64,000 nucleotides of DNA from Hyphomicrobiales bacterium (GTDB lineage Bacteria > Pseudomonadota > Alphaproteobacteria > Rhizobiales > Rhizobiaceae): positions 356,710 through 420,709 of the forward strand of contig UCII01000011.1 in NCBI GenBank assembly GCA_900472485.1, given 5' to 3'. A program made the position numbers and the translations under genes. The notes under the pieces are model-generated. The model searched no databases. It was not told where the DNA came from and worked only from the letters and a program-made list of their open reading frames with translations. Shown here in pieces: positions 44,802 through 53,733 of the stretch (position 1 is the stretch's first letter; every line of letters begins with the position of its first letter).

Positions 44802-46100
44802 ATGACCACTGAAACCAAGACTACCAAGACCGCGAAAGGCATTTCCCGCCGCTCACTGCTGAAGACCGGCGCCGCCGCTTTCGGCGCCATGGCCGGCTCC
44901 GGTGTCATCACCGGCTTTCCGACCATCTGGGCCAAAACCAACATCACGCTGCGCCAGTTCGGCACCGGTGTTTCGAACATCAATGCCATTGCCGAGAAGT
45001 GCAAGGCCGATCTCGGTATCACACTGGAGATGACGGCAACCGATTCAGACGCTGCCGCCCAGCGCGCCGTCACCCAACCCAACAGCTACGATATCGCCGA
45101 CATCGAATACTGGATCGCCAAGAAGGTATTCCCGGCCGGCGTATTACAGCCGATGGATGTGAAGAAGCTCAAATATTACGACAAGATCGTGCCGCTCTTC
45201 ATCAACGGCAAGCTGAAGCCCGACAGCGTCATCGCACAGGGCACGGCGCCGCACACGGTGGGCTTCGTCGAAGGGCAGGGCTCGAAGAAATTCGCCAAGG
45301 AGCCGACGCAATGGATGACGATGGTTCCGACCATCTACAATGCCGATACGCTCGGCATTCGCCCCGATCTTACGGGTCGTCCGATCACCAGCTGGGCCGA
45401 CATTCTCGATCCGGCCTTCAAGGGCAAGACCGCGATCCTCAATATCCCGTCCATCGGTATCATGGACGCCGCGATGATCATGGAAGCCGCCGGCAAGATC
45501 AAATATGCCGACAAGGGCAACATGACGAAGGCGGAAATCGACAAGACCATCGAGTTCCTGATCAAGACCAAGGGCGACGGCCAGTTCCGTGCCTTCTGGA
45601 AGTCCTTCGACGAAAGCGTCAACCTGATGGCGTCGGGCGAAGTGGTCATCCAGTCCATGTGGTCGCCGGCGGTTGCCGCCGTCCGCTCCAAGGGCATTGC
45701 CTGCACCTTCCAGCCGCTCAAGGAAGGCTATCGCGCCTGGGGCGGCGGCCTTGGCCTTGCCTCGCATCTCAAGGGCGCCGAGCTCGACGCGGCTTATGAA
45801 TATATCAACTGGTACACCTCCGGCTGGGTCGGCGGCTACCTCAACCGCCAGGGCTATTACTCCGCCTGCATGGAAACGGCCAAGAACTTCATGTCGGCCG
45901 ACGAATGGGGTTACTGGATCGAAGGCAAGCCGGCGCAGGGCGATATCCTGTCTCCCGAAGGCAAGGTGATGGAGAAGGCCGGCGCCGTTCGCGACGGCGG
46001 TTCCTTCGAAACCCGCATGGGCGCAGTCGCCTGCTGGAATTCGGTCATGGATGAGGACCGCTACATGGTCCGTCGCTGGAACGAATTCATCGCTGCCTAA
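44802..46100 (+). CDS. PotD-type extracellular solute-binding protein, Tat signal
   Basis: About 432 residues from the ATG at 44802, preceded by AGGGGAA. The N-terminus is a twin-arginine signal (ISRRSLLKTGAAAFGAMAG). The mature protein has the spermidine/putrescine-binding layout: PVLQPMD-like start (VLQPMDVKKL), TMVPTIYNADTLGIRPDL and SWADILDPAFKGKTAI. Ligand identity is open; the neighbouring deaminase and racemase suggest a heterocycle or hydantoin-like compound. Confidence 0.9.
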   Translation: MTTETKTTKTAKGISRRSLLKTGAAAFGAMAGSGVITGFPTIWAKTNITLRQFGTGVSNINAIAEKCKADLGITLEMTATDSDAAAQRAVTQPNSYDIADIEYWIAKKVFPAGVLQPMDVKKLKYYDKIVPLFINGKLKPDSVIAQGTAPHTVGFVEGQGSKKFAKEPTQWMTMVPTIYNADTLGIRPDLTGRPITSWADILDPAFKGKTAILNIPSIGIMDAAMIMEAAGKIKYADKGNMTKAEIDKTIEFLIKTKGDGQFRAFWKSFDESVNLMASGEVVIQSMWSPAVAAVRSKGIACTFQPLKEGYRAWGGGLGLASHLKGAELDAAYEYINWYTSGWVGGYLNRQGYYSACMETAKNFMSADEWGYWIEGKPAQGDILSPEGKVMEKAGAVRDGGSFETRMGAVACWNSVMDEDRYMVRRWNEFIAA

Positions 46101-46117
46101 GCTGCATATCCGTCATC

Positions 46118-46145
46118 TCCTCTCCCCTTCAAAACGGGGAGAGGA
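46118..46145 (+). promoter_or_regulatory. Strong hairpin between binding-protein and permease genes
   Basis: TCCTCTCCCC (46118-46127) pairs perfectly over 10 bp with GGGGAGAGGA (46136-46145), loop TTCAAAAC, with no T tail. Such hairpins after a binding-protein gene commonly protect the upstream mRNA and cut expression of the permeases below it. Confidence 0.7.
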
Positions 46146-46169
46146 TCCTACCAATGGAGAGGCCGGACC

Positions 46170-47081
46170 ATGGCGACAATCGCTTCCTCGGATGCGGAGC
46201 AGGAAACTCAGAAAACCGGACGCAGATTTGCCGTACCCGGTTGGGCGGTGGCCTATCTGCAGGCAACGCCGCTCTTTCTCATTCTCGGCTTCTTCTTCCT
46301 GCTGCCGATCGCCATGATCGGCATCGTCAGTTTCTGGGATTATGATTTCGCCGGCCTCTATCCGGCATTCCTGACCACGAATTACACCGATACGCTCGGT
46401 TCGTGGGTTACATGGAAAACCTACCTCAACACATTGAAATTCACAGCAATTGTCTGGGCACTGACCCTCTTCATCGGCTTCTGGGTCGCCTATTTTCTGG
46501 CTTTCCATATTCGCCGCACCTCGACACAGATGATCCTTTTCCTCGTCTGCACCGTGCCCTTCATGACCTCCAACATCATCCGCATGATCTCGTGGATACC
46601 CGTTCTCGGGCGTAACGGACTGGTCAATTCGACGCTGATCGAGATGGGCCTCATCCCCCAGCCGATCGAATGGCTGCTTTATTCCGATTTCGCCGTCGTG
46701 CTCGCCATGGTGCACCTCTACACGCTCTTCATGGTGACGCCGATCTTCAACACGCTGATGCGTATCGACCGCTCTCTGTTCGAAGCCGCGCGGGATGCCG
46801 GCGCCAGCGGATGGCAGGTGCTGTGGAATGTCGTCATCCCGCTTGCCAAGCCCGGAATGGCGATCGGCAGTATCTTCGTCGTCACGCTCGTCATGGCGGA
46901 TTTCTCCACCGTGCAGGTGATGTCGGGTGGCCAGAGCGCATCCATCGCGCTGATGATGAAGAACCAGATGTCGCTGCTGCAATACCCGGCAGCCGCCGCC
47001 AATGCGGTCGTGCTGCTGATCGTCGTGCTGCTGATGGTCGCCGCCATCCTGCGCATCGTCGATATCCGCAAGGAGCTCTAG
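46170..47081 (+). CDS. PotB-type ABC transporter permease
   Basis: A protein of 303 residues with six TM segments, starting with AYLQATPLFLILGFFFLLPIAMIGIVSFW. The EAA loop is FEAARDAGASGWQVLWNVVIPLAKPG. It partners the permease that begins 1 base after its stop. The N-terminal 25 residues are polar and cytosolic. Confidence 0.92.
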   Translation: MATIASSDAEQETQKTGRRFAVPGWAVAYLQATPLFLILGFFFLLPIAMIGIVSFWDYDFAGLYPAFLTTNYTDTLGSWVTWKTYLNTLKFTAIVWALTLFIGFWVAYFLAFHIRRTSTQMILFLVCTVPFMTSNIIRMISWIPVLGRNGLVNSTLIEMGLIPQPIEWLLYSDFAVVLAMVHLYTLFMVTPIFNTLMRIDRSLFEAARDAGASGWQVLWNVVIPLAKPGMAIGSIFVVTLVMADFSTVQVMSGGQSASIALMMKNQMSLLQYPAAAANAVVLLIVVLLMVAAILRIVDIRKEL

Positions 47082-47082
47082 G

Positions 47083-47904
47083 ATGAACCGTGAAAAGCGC
47101 AGCCTCGAATTTTATGTTCTCGCGATCTTCTTCACGATTTTCGTGCTGTTTCTCTATGGTCCGCTCTCGGCGGTCATCATCCTGTCTTTCCAGGGGCCTG
47201 ACGGCGGCCTGACCTTCCCGTTGAATGGCGTCTCGCTGCATTGGTTCGCCAATCTTTTCGAAAAGCAGGCAGTCGGAGATTTCGGCGCCTCCTTCCAGCG
47301 CTCCTTGATCCTCGGCGTGATGGTCATGATCGTGACCGTCGTTGTGTCGCTGCTGGCGGGCCTTGCCTTTCGCCGCCGCTTTCGCGGTTCGACATTTCTG
47401 TTCTATGCGACCGTTGCCAGCCTCGTCGTTCCGTCGATCATTATCTCGCTCGGGATCGGCGTCGTCTTTCAGCAGGGCGGCATCGCGCCGGCGTGGTATT
47501 CCTCCGCCTTCGGCGCGCATCTGACCTGGACCTTGCCGTTCGGCGTGCTGATCATGTTTGCCGTCTTCAACCGGTTTTCTCCGGCCTATGAGGAGGCAGC
47601 CCGCGATCTTGGCGCCAGCTCCTGGCAAACCTTCCGTCATGTCGTGCTGCCGATGATTGCGCCGAGCCTGATCGGTGTTGGCCTCTTCGGCTTCACGCTG
47701 TCCTATGACGAGTTCGCCCGCACCCTGATGACGTCAGGCACCTACAACACCCTGCCACTCGAGATCTACGGCATGACAACCAACGTCACGACGCCGGTGC
47801 TCTATGCGCTCGGAACCGTGACGACGCTCTTTTCCTTCACCATCATTCTGCTGGCGCTTGCAGTCATGACCATGCTCGGCCGCCGCCAAGCCAAGAAAAG
47901 TTGA
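47083..47904 (+). CDS. PotC-type ABC transporter permease
   Basis: A protein of 273 residues with six TM segments (LAIFFTIFVLFLYGPLSAVIIL first). The EAA loop is YEEAARDLGASSWQTFRHVVLPMIAPS. Length and order match the second permease of a spermidine/putrescine-type importer. The racemase-like gene follows 4 bp downstream, so they are cotranscribed. Confidence 0.92.
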   Translation: MNREKRSLEFYVLAIFFTIFVLFLYGPLSAVIILSFQGPDGGLTFPLNGVSLHWFANLFEKQAVGDFGASFQRSLILGVMVMIVTVVVSLLAGLAFRRRFRGSTFLFYATVASLVVPSIIISLGIGVVFQQGGIAPAWYSSAFGAHLTWTLPFGVLIMFAVFNRFSPAYEEAARDLGASSWQTFRHVVLPMIAPSLIGVGLFGFTLSYDEFARTLMTSGTYNTLPLEIYGMTTNVTTPVLYALGTVTTLFSFTIILLALAVMTMLGRRQAKKS

Positions 47905-47908
47905 GATC

Positions 47909-48652
47909 ATGCGCCTGCTGCTTATCAATCCGAATACGACCGTTTCCATGACGGAGAAGGCGGCAATCGCTGCGCGTGCCGTAGCAGGCCCCGGCACGGA
48001 GATCATCGCTGCTACCTCGCAGATGGGGCCGGCTTCGATCGAGGGCTATTATGACGGCGCTATCGCCGTGCCCGGCATGCTGCGCGAATTGAAGGAGAGG
48101 CAGGCCGAAGGCTATGACGCCGCGATCATCTGCTGTTTCGACGACACCGGTCTGGAAGCCGCACGCATGTTTTGCGATGTACCTGTCGTCGGTCTGTGTG
48201 AATCAGCCGTAGCCACGGCCGGCTTCCTGGCGCAGCGCTTCAGCGTGGTGACGACGCTCGAACGCTCGCGCATCCTGATCGACAATCTTGTCCATCGTTA
48301 TGGCATGGGCGCGCGGGCGAAGGTTCGCGCCTCCGATATCCCCGTGCTCGAGCTTGAAGATTCGTCTTCGAGTGCAATCGGAAAGCTGCGGGCGGAAATC
48401 GAGCGAGCCCTCGCAGAAGACGGGGCGGAGGCCATTGTCCTCGGCTGCGCCGGCATGACGGATCTCGCAAGAGAGCTGCAATCGATCTACGGCGTTCCCG
48501 TCGTGGATGGTGTCGCCGCAGCGGTCAAACAGGCCGAAGCTTTGGTGTCGCTGGGCCTTTCCACCAGCAAGCGCGGTTCCTTTGCCTCCCCATTGCCAAA
48601 GCCTTTTTCGGGGGCAATGCAGGATTTTGCGCCGACGGCGGTATTGGCCTAA
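47909..48652 (+). CDS. Asp/Glu/hydantoin racemase family protein
   Basis: A protein of 247 residues. It opens with LLLINPNTT, the hallmark of the hydantoin/allantoin racemase family. Two catalytic-type cysteines are in place: Cys75/76 in IICCFDDTG and Cys180 in VLGCAGM. It probably interconverts the enantiomers of an imported hydantoin-type compound, perhaps allantoin or a substituted hydantoin, next to a cytosine-deaminase-like amidohydrolase. The C-terminal ~25 residues are a variable tail. Confidence 0.85.
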   Translation: MRLLLINPNTTVSMTEKAAIAARAVAGPGTEIIAATSQMGPASIEGYYDGAIAVPGMLRELKERQAEGYDAAIICCFDDTGLEAARMFCDVPVVGLCESAVATAGFLAQRFSVVTTLERSRILIDNLVHRYGMGARAKVRASDIPVLELEDSSSSAIGKLRAEIERALAEDGAEAIVLGCAGMTDLARELQSIYGVPVVDGVAAAVKQAEALVSLGLSTSKRGSFASPLPKPFSGAMQDFAPTAVLA

Positions 48653-48753
48653 TCTCATCGCAATCAACGTGCACGGCCCTGCTGATCGCTACACCTTGCG
48701 AATGGCATATCTCGGCTCCCGGGGCTACAATGCCACGGTAAAGAACGAGAGTC

Positions 48754-50046
48754 GTGGATTTGGCACAGAGAGCCGGCAAAGCTGATCTTCCCCTGCATGG
48801 CGGCCGCGTACCGCGGTGGCTTGGAGACCGCATGACGCGCCTGGGCGCCGTCATCACCGAGGCGATCGTGCAGCATTATGGTCGCGACGAGCTCTTTCGC
48901 CGCCTCGCCAATCCCTTCTGGTTCCAGTCTTTCGGCGCCGTCATGGGCATGGATTGGCATTCCTCGGGGATCACGACGAGCGTCCTGGGTGCTCTGAAGC
49001 GCGGCCTGACGCCGCTATCCGGCGAACTTGGCATCCACGTCTGCGGCGGCCGCGGCGCGCAATCGCGCAAGACGCCGGGAGAACTGCTTGATATCGGCGA
49101 TCGCGTCGGTATCGACAGCGCGTCCCTTGCCATGAAGAGCCGGCTGATCGCGAAGGTGGACAGCGCGGCCGTGCAGGATGGCTTCGACCTCTATCTGCAT
49201 GGCTTCATCGTCGCCGATGACGGCAAGTGGGTCGTCATTCAGCAGGGTATGAACGATGAACGGCGGCAGGCGCGTCGATATCACTGGCTATCGGAGGGTT
49301 TGACGAGCTTCCTGGATTCGCCGCACGCGGCTATCGAAGGGCGCGAGCAGGGCGAGATCGTCAATCTTGCCGATCGGCGCGCCGAGCGTTCCCGCGACGG
49401 TCAGCTGGATTTGCTCTCCTCGTTGGGGCCAGATAAAATCATTCGCGAATTCAACGCTCTCGAAGGGAAAGTTCCAGTAATTGGCAAGCAGGAAGCGCAA
49501 CCGATGCTGCCATACCTCATCATGCCGGCACATCATGATGTGCGCCAGGAAGATGTGAACATGCGGCGCCTGCACGGAAATCTCGCCGCGGCTGCCGACC
49601 GTGGTCCGGTGGATTTTGAAGAACTACTTCTGACGCCTGGCGTCGGCGCCAGAACGGTAAAAGCTTTGGCGATGGTCGCCGAAGTCGTTCATGGCGCACC
49701 CTGCCGATTCTCCGACCCCGCGCGCTTCTCGCTCGCCCATGGCGGCAAGGACCGGCATCCTTTTCCGGTGCCGCTGAAGGTTTATGACGAGACGATCAAC
49801 GTGATGAAATCCGCCGTCAGGAAGGGGCGCCTCGGTCGCGATGAGGAATTGTCGGCGCTGAAGCGACTGGATGACCAATCGCGGATGCTGGAACGCTACG
49901 TGACAGGCCCCGATCTCAAGGAGATCGTTGCCGGCGAATTCGACCGCTCCTTTTCCTATGGCGGCCGCAGCGTCTTCGGCTGGGAGCCTCCCGTGGACGC
50001 CGGGAATGACAGTGTTGAGGACGGCTTCCGTTCTTCGAAGAGCTAA
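48754..50046 (+). CDS. DUF763 family protein
   Basis: A protein of 430 residues starting at GTG (48754). The start region KADLPLHGGRVPRWLGDRM and the FGAVMGMDWHSSGITT segment are recognised features of DUF763. A helix-hairpin-helix motif is visible near residues 290-312 (LLTPGVGARTVKALAMVAEVV), implying contact with DNA. The strongly charged residues and HhH would fit a nuclease-type enzyme, but I cannot assign a reaction. It ends just before a shared inverted repeat and converges on gcd. Confidence 0.8.
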   Translation: MDLAQRAGKADLPLHGGRVPRWLGDRMTRLGAVITEAIVQHYGRDELFRRLANPFWFQSFGAVMGMDWHSSGITTSVLGALKRGLTPLSGELGIHVCGGRGAQSRKTPGELLDIGDRVGIDSASLAMKSRLIAKVDSAAVQDGFDLYLHGFIVADDGKWVVIQQGMNDERRQARRYHWLSEGLTSFLDSPHAAIEGREQGEIVNLADRRAERSRDGQLDLLSSLGPDKIIREFNALEGKVPVIGKQEAQPMLPYLIMPAHHDVRQEDVNMRRLHGNLAAAADRGPVDFEELLLTPGVGARTVKALAMVAEVVHGAPCRFSDPARFSLAHGGKDRHPFPVPLKVYDETINVMKSAVRKGRLGRDEELSALKRLDDQSRMLERYVTGPDLKEIVAGEFDRSFSYGGRSVFGWEPPVDAGNDSVEDGFRSSKS

Positions 50047-50065
50047 GTCGGGGCCGCGGCAGAAG

Positions 50066-50088
50066 GGAGCGGCTTGTCTGGCCGCTCC
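50066..50088. terminator. Inverted repeat between convergent DUF763 and gcd genes
   Basis: GGAGCGGC and GCCGCTCC form a perfect 8-bp stem with a TTGTCTG loop, 20 bp after the DUF763 stop and 10 bp from the gcd stop. There is no T tract on either side, so termination would be weak or factor-assisted. Confidence 0.6.
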
Positions 50089-50097
50089 GTCATCAAT

Positions 50098-52434
50098 TCA
50101 GGGCAGCGTATAACCGATCACATAGTCGCCCGGTTTCGTTCCGACGGAACCGTGGCCACCGGCCACCATGACGACATATTGCTTGTTGTCGCTGGCGGTG
50201 TAGGTCATGGGCGTTGCCTGGCCGCCCGCTGGCAGACGTGCCTGCCAGAGTTGTCTCCCGGTCGTCACGTCATAGGCCCTGAGGTAATCGTCCACGGCCG
50301 CCCCCAGGAACGCGACACCGCCCTTGGTGACGATCGGCCCGCCAATGCCGGGAACGCCGACCTTGAAGGGAAGGGGCAGGGGCGTCATGTCGTGGACGGT
50401 GCCGTTCTTGTGCTTGTAGGCGATCTTGCCGGTCTTCAAATCGACACCGGCGACATAGCCCCAAGGGGGTGCCTGGCAGGGAATACCGAGCGGGCTGACG
50501 AACGGCCCCATGTAGACGCCATAGGGTGAGCCTTCGTTTCGGTTGAGCCCCTGTTCGCTGCCCTTGTCGCCAGCGCCCTTTGGCGGGATCTCGGCGCGCG
50601 GCACCAGCCGGGAGGTGAAGGCGAGATAAGTCGGCATGCCGAACATGATCTGCCGTTCCGGGTCGACGGCAACGCTGCCCCAGTTGAAGGTGCCGAAATT
50701 GCCGGGGAAGATGATGGATCCGCGTAGCGATGGTGGCGTGTAGCGGCCTTCATACTGATGCCGATGGAAGGCGATGCGGCAGGCGAGCTGATCGAACAGC
50801 GAGACGCCCCACATGTCCTTTTCCTGCAAGGGTGGCGGCGAGAAAGTCAAATCGGAGATCGGCTGTGTCGGCGAGGCATGATCCTCGGGAATGGTGCCGC
50901 CCGGCGCCGGTATTTCCCTGAAAGGAATGATGGGCGTGCCGGTGCGGCGATCAAGCACGTATATGTCGCTCTGCTTGGTCGAAGCGACCAGCGCGGGAAC
51001 CGTGCTGCCGTCGGGCTTCGTCAGATCGACAAGTACGGGCTGGGCGGGCACATCCATATCCCAGAGATCGTGATGGACGAATTGCTGCACCCATTTGAGC
51101 TGGCCGGTATTGATGTCGAGCGCGACCACAGAGGATGAGAAGCGTTCGACATTGGCGCTGCGGCCCATGCCGAGCTGGTCCGGCGTCTGGTTGCCAAGCG
51201 GAACATAGACCATGCCGAGCGTCTCGTCGGCGCTGGAAACCGACCAGCTGTTCGGCGAATTGGTCGTGTAGGTCTGCCCTGCGGGCAACGGCGCTGTCTG
51301 ATCCGGATTGCCCGAATCCCAGTTCCAGAGCAGTGCGCCGGTCCGGGCATCGAAGGCGCGGATGACGCCGGATTGCTCCTGGGTGGAATAATTGTCGTTC
51401 ACCGCGCCGCCGATGATGATCTTGTCGGCGACGATGACGGGCGGCGATGTCGAATAATAATAACCGGCCGGATTGTATTTCATGCCAGTTTCAAGATGCA
51501 GGGTGCCCTGATCGGCAAAGCTCGGGCACACTTTGCCGTTGGCGGCATCGAGTGCGATCAACCGAGCATCCGAGGTCGGCAGATAGACGCGATCGGCACA
51601 GGGCGTACCGGCTGCAGCAGTTGCGTCGTGATAATAGGAGACGCCGCGGCAGGTCTGATGCTGTCGATTGGGGTTCATGCCGGCATTGGCATCGTAGCGC
51701 CATTTTTCCTTGCCGTCTGTCGCACCGATGGCGATCGCCAGGCTATGCGGCGTGCAGATAAAAAGCGTATCGCCGATCTTCAGTGGCGTGACCTGATAGG
51801 TCGTCTCGCCGATGTCATCGGGACGCTTCACATCGCCGGTCTGATATCGCCAGACTTCCTTGAGGTTTGCGACGTTCTGCGCATTGATCTGATCGAGAGG
51901 CGAGTAACGTTGGCCGAAGGAAGTTCTGCCATACTGATGCCATTCACCATCCGGCACATCGCCGCCCATCGGGGCATTCGCAGCTGTTGTCGTCGGCAGA
52001 TCGCCGGAGAGATCGTGCGGATCTGTCGTCATCGAATAGACGGCAACGAGGATGGCGATGATCAATGGGATCGCAAGCGGCCAGGGATTGGCCCCGTAGT
52101 GAACGCCGTCCAGGCTGCGAAAGCCCATGGGGCGCCGGACCCATGGCGTCAATAACCAGAGACCGATCAGAATGATCAGGCCGCCGCGCGGACCGAGCTG
52201 CCACCAGTCAAAACCGACCTCCCATATCGCCCACCCAAGCGCTGCCAATACGAAGATCGCATAGACCCAGAGCGCGGCTGCCTTGCGCATATAAAGCAGG
52301 ATCGCCGTTAGGAGGAAAGCGATGCCGGCCAGGAGATAAAAGGGACTTCCGCCAAGCAGCACAAGCCAGAGGCCGCCGCCACCGAGCGCCAGACCGATGA
52401 GTGCGAGGATGATCGATGTGATGACGATGGCCAT
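50098..52434 (-). CDS. gcd: Membrane-bound PQQ-dependent glucose dehydrogenase
   Basis: About 778 residues from the ATG at 52434, preceded by GGAG. Five N-terminal TM segments (residues ~5 to 140) precede an eight-bladed propeller with the family signatures: GEWHQYGRTSFGQRYSPLDQIN, DVKRPDDIGETTYQVTPLKIGD, and LPAGGQATPMTYTA near the end. Length and TM number are as expected for mGDH. It oxidises glucose to gluconolactone in the periplasm and passes electrons to ubiquinone; it needs PQQ. It converges on the DUF763 gene. Confidence 0.95.
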   Translation of the reverse strand: MAIVITSIILALIGLALGGGGLWLVLLGGSPFYLLAGIAFLLTAILLYMRKAAALWVYAIFVLAALGWAIWEVGFDWWQLGPRGGLIILIGLWLLTPWVRRPMGFRSLDGVHYGANPWPLAIPLIIAILVAVYSMTTDPHDLSGDLPTTTAANAPMGGDVPDGEWHQYGRTSFGQRYSPLDQINAQNVANLKEVWRYQTGDVKRPDDIGETTYQVTPLKIGDTLFICTPHSLAIAIGATDGKEKWRYDANAGMNPNRQHQTCRGVSYYHDATAAAGTPCADRVYLPTSDARLIALDAANGKVCPSFADQGTLHLETGMKYNPAGYYYSTSPPVIVADKIIIGGAVNDNYSTQEQSGVIRAFDARTGALLWNWDSGNPDQTAPLPAGQTYTTNSPNSWSVSSADETLGMVYVPLGNQTPDQLGMGRSANVERFSSSVVALDINTGQLKWVQQFVHHDLWDMDVPAQPVLVDLTKPDGSTVPALVASTKQSDIYVLDRRTGTPIIPFREIPAPGGTIPEDHASPTQPISDLTFSPPPLQEKDMWGVSLFDQLACRIAFHRHQYEGRYTPPSLRGSIIFPGNFGTFNWGSVAVDPERQIMFGMPTYLAFTSRLVPRAEIPPKGAGDKGSEQGLNRNEGSPYGVYMGPFVSPLGIPCQAPPWGYVAGVDLKTGKIAYKHKNGTVHDMTPLPLPFKVGVPGIGGPIVTKGGVAFLGAAVDDYLRAYDVTTGRQLWQARLPAGGQATPMTYTASDNKQYVVMVAGGHGSVGTKPGDYVIGYTLP

Positions 52435-52447
52435 GATCTGCTCCAGT

Positions 52448-52666
52448 CTATCCGCCGATTGGACAGTGATTGATCGAAGGCATGTGAACCCGGCCAAGAT
52501 CCCTTCGGACCTCAACGTCGAGGTTAAAGTCTAAATCGAAATCAGTTGCTTCGCCGGCAACGAGAAGAACTGCGCCCTCGGCGATTTGGATCGATACATC
52601 AAGTCCCCCAATCAAATCAGAGATTGAACGCCAGGATTGCAAGAATGTTCCAATCCGGCCAGCCAT
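52448..52666 (-). CDS. Putative 72-residue small protein upstream of gcd
   Basis: A 72-residue frame 13 bp upstream of gcd on the same strand. The sequence is mixed hydrophobic/acidic (LIGGLDVSIQIAEGAVLLV and DFDLDFNLDVEV) and reads like a real protein. It has no recognised domain, and its ribosome site is weak. It could be cotranscribed with gcd. Confidence 0.4.
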   Translation of the reverse strand: MAGRIGTFLQSWRSISDLIGGLDVSIQIAEGAVLLVAGEATDFDLDFNLDVEVRRDLGRVHMPSINHCPIGG

Positions 52667-52791
52667 TCAAGTTCGATACAGTGGCGCCCGATTTGATTAA
52701 CGGACGTAGTTAATTTTTTAACAATTTTCCGAAAAACTAATGGAACAGATATTGGAATCAAGGGTTTCCGTGCAGAGCCGGAGGACTAGAG

Positions 52792-52980
52792 ATGAATATG
52801 AAGATCGTTACCGCCCAGTCGGAAGTTGAAACGAACGACACCGGAACCTATCCGGATGGCATGATGGAGCGTATTCTGGTCGAGTTTTCCGCGAGCTCCG
52901 AGCGGCAACACCGCAAATCTCACGAGCGCGATTACGGCGCACACAAGGCGCTTCGACCGATACCGGCCGGGCTGGCTTGA
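52792..52980 (+). CDS. Putative 62-residue hypothetical protein
   Basis: The ATG at 52792 has a good GGAGG seven bases upstream. The product is polar, with no TM and no recognised domain. An AT-rich promoter-like stretch (52700-52760) precedes it. It converges on the esterase gene at 53005. Confidence 0.45.
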   Translation: MNMKIVTAQSEVETNDTGTYPDGMMERILVEFSASSERQHRKSHERDYGAHKALRPIPAGLA

Positions 52981-53004
52981 AGGCCTGGGAACTCGTTTTC
53001 TTCG

Positions 53005-53733
53005 TTAGATATAGAGTGGTGCCATTCGGCGCCAAGCACCTGCGCGATGCGCGCGTCCGCCCCATACATGCAGCCGATGATCGATCCGCTTGTCGGCGAG
53101 CAGCCGGCTAAGGTGGCGATTATTGTCGAAGAAGGGATCGGCGTCTCCGATCGTCATGACGATATCGATCTGGCGCAGCCTGTCCAAACGCCACTCGCAG
53201 GCAAGTCCCGGCAGAAAATGCGTTGGGGTGTGAAAATAGATATCATCGTCGTAATAGCCGTCGAACAGATCCGTGAAGGATTCGACCTTCATCGTCAGAT
53301 CGTAGCGGCCGGAAAAGGCGACCAGCTTGCGGAAGAGGTGAGGGTGGCGAAAAACCAGGCTTGCGGCCTGGAAGGCGCCGAGGCTGCAGCCGTGAGCGAT
53401 GGTGCACTCATGCCCGTTCTTCTGCGCCATCAGAGGCAGGACTTCGTTGAGGATGTATTCCTCAAAAGCGTTGTGTCTGCGAATGCGCTCGGATGGGTGG
53501 CGATGAAAGCCGTAGAAGGTTTCTGCCGCCAGCCCTTCGATGCAGTAGAGCTGAAGTTGCCCGGCTTTCAGCTTGTCCGCGAGGCTGGCGACGATGCCGA
53601 CCTGCTCATATTCCCAGAAACGACCGTCGCGGGTGGGAAATACCAATACCTTGGCGCCGGCATGGCCGAACACCAGCAACTCCATGTCACGATGCAGCCG
53701 AGGGCTGTACCAGCATAGATATTCGCGGTTCAT
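53005..53733 (-). CDS. Esterase-family alpha/beta hydrolase
   Basis: A protein of 242 residues. The nucleophile elbow is AHGCSLGAF with Ser117, as in the putative esterase family (esterase D/antigen 85-like). DPFFDN and GGRAHRAGAW provide the candidate Asp and His. The N-terminal block (LVFGHAGAKVLVFPTRDGRFWEY) is shared with rhizobial esterases of this type. It overlaps the second esterase by four bases and is its downstream partner. Confidence 0.85.
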   Translation of the reverse strand: MNREYLCWYSPRLHRDMELLVFGHAGAKVLVFPTRDGRFWEYEQVGIVASLADKLKAGQLQLYCIEGLAAETFYGFHRHPSERIRRHNAFEEYILNEVLPLMAQKNGHECTIAHGCSLGAFQAASLVFRHPHLFRKLVAFSGRYDLTMKVESFTDLFDGYYDDDIYFHTPTHFLPGLACEWRLDRLRQIDIVMTIGDADPFFDNNRHLSRLLADKRIDHRLHVWGGRAHRAGAWRRMAPLYI

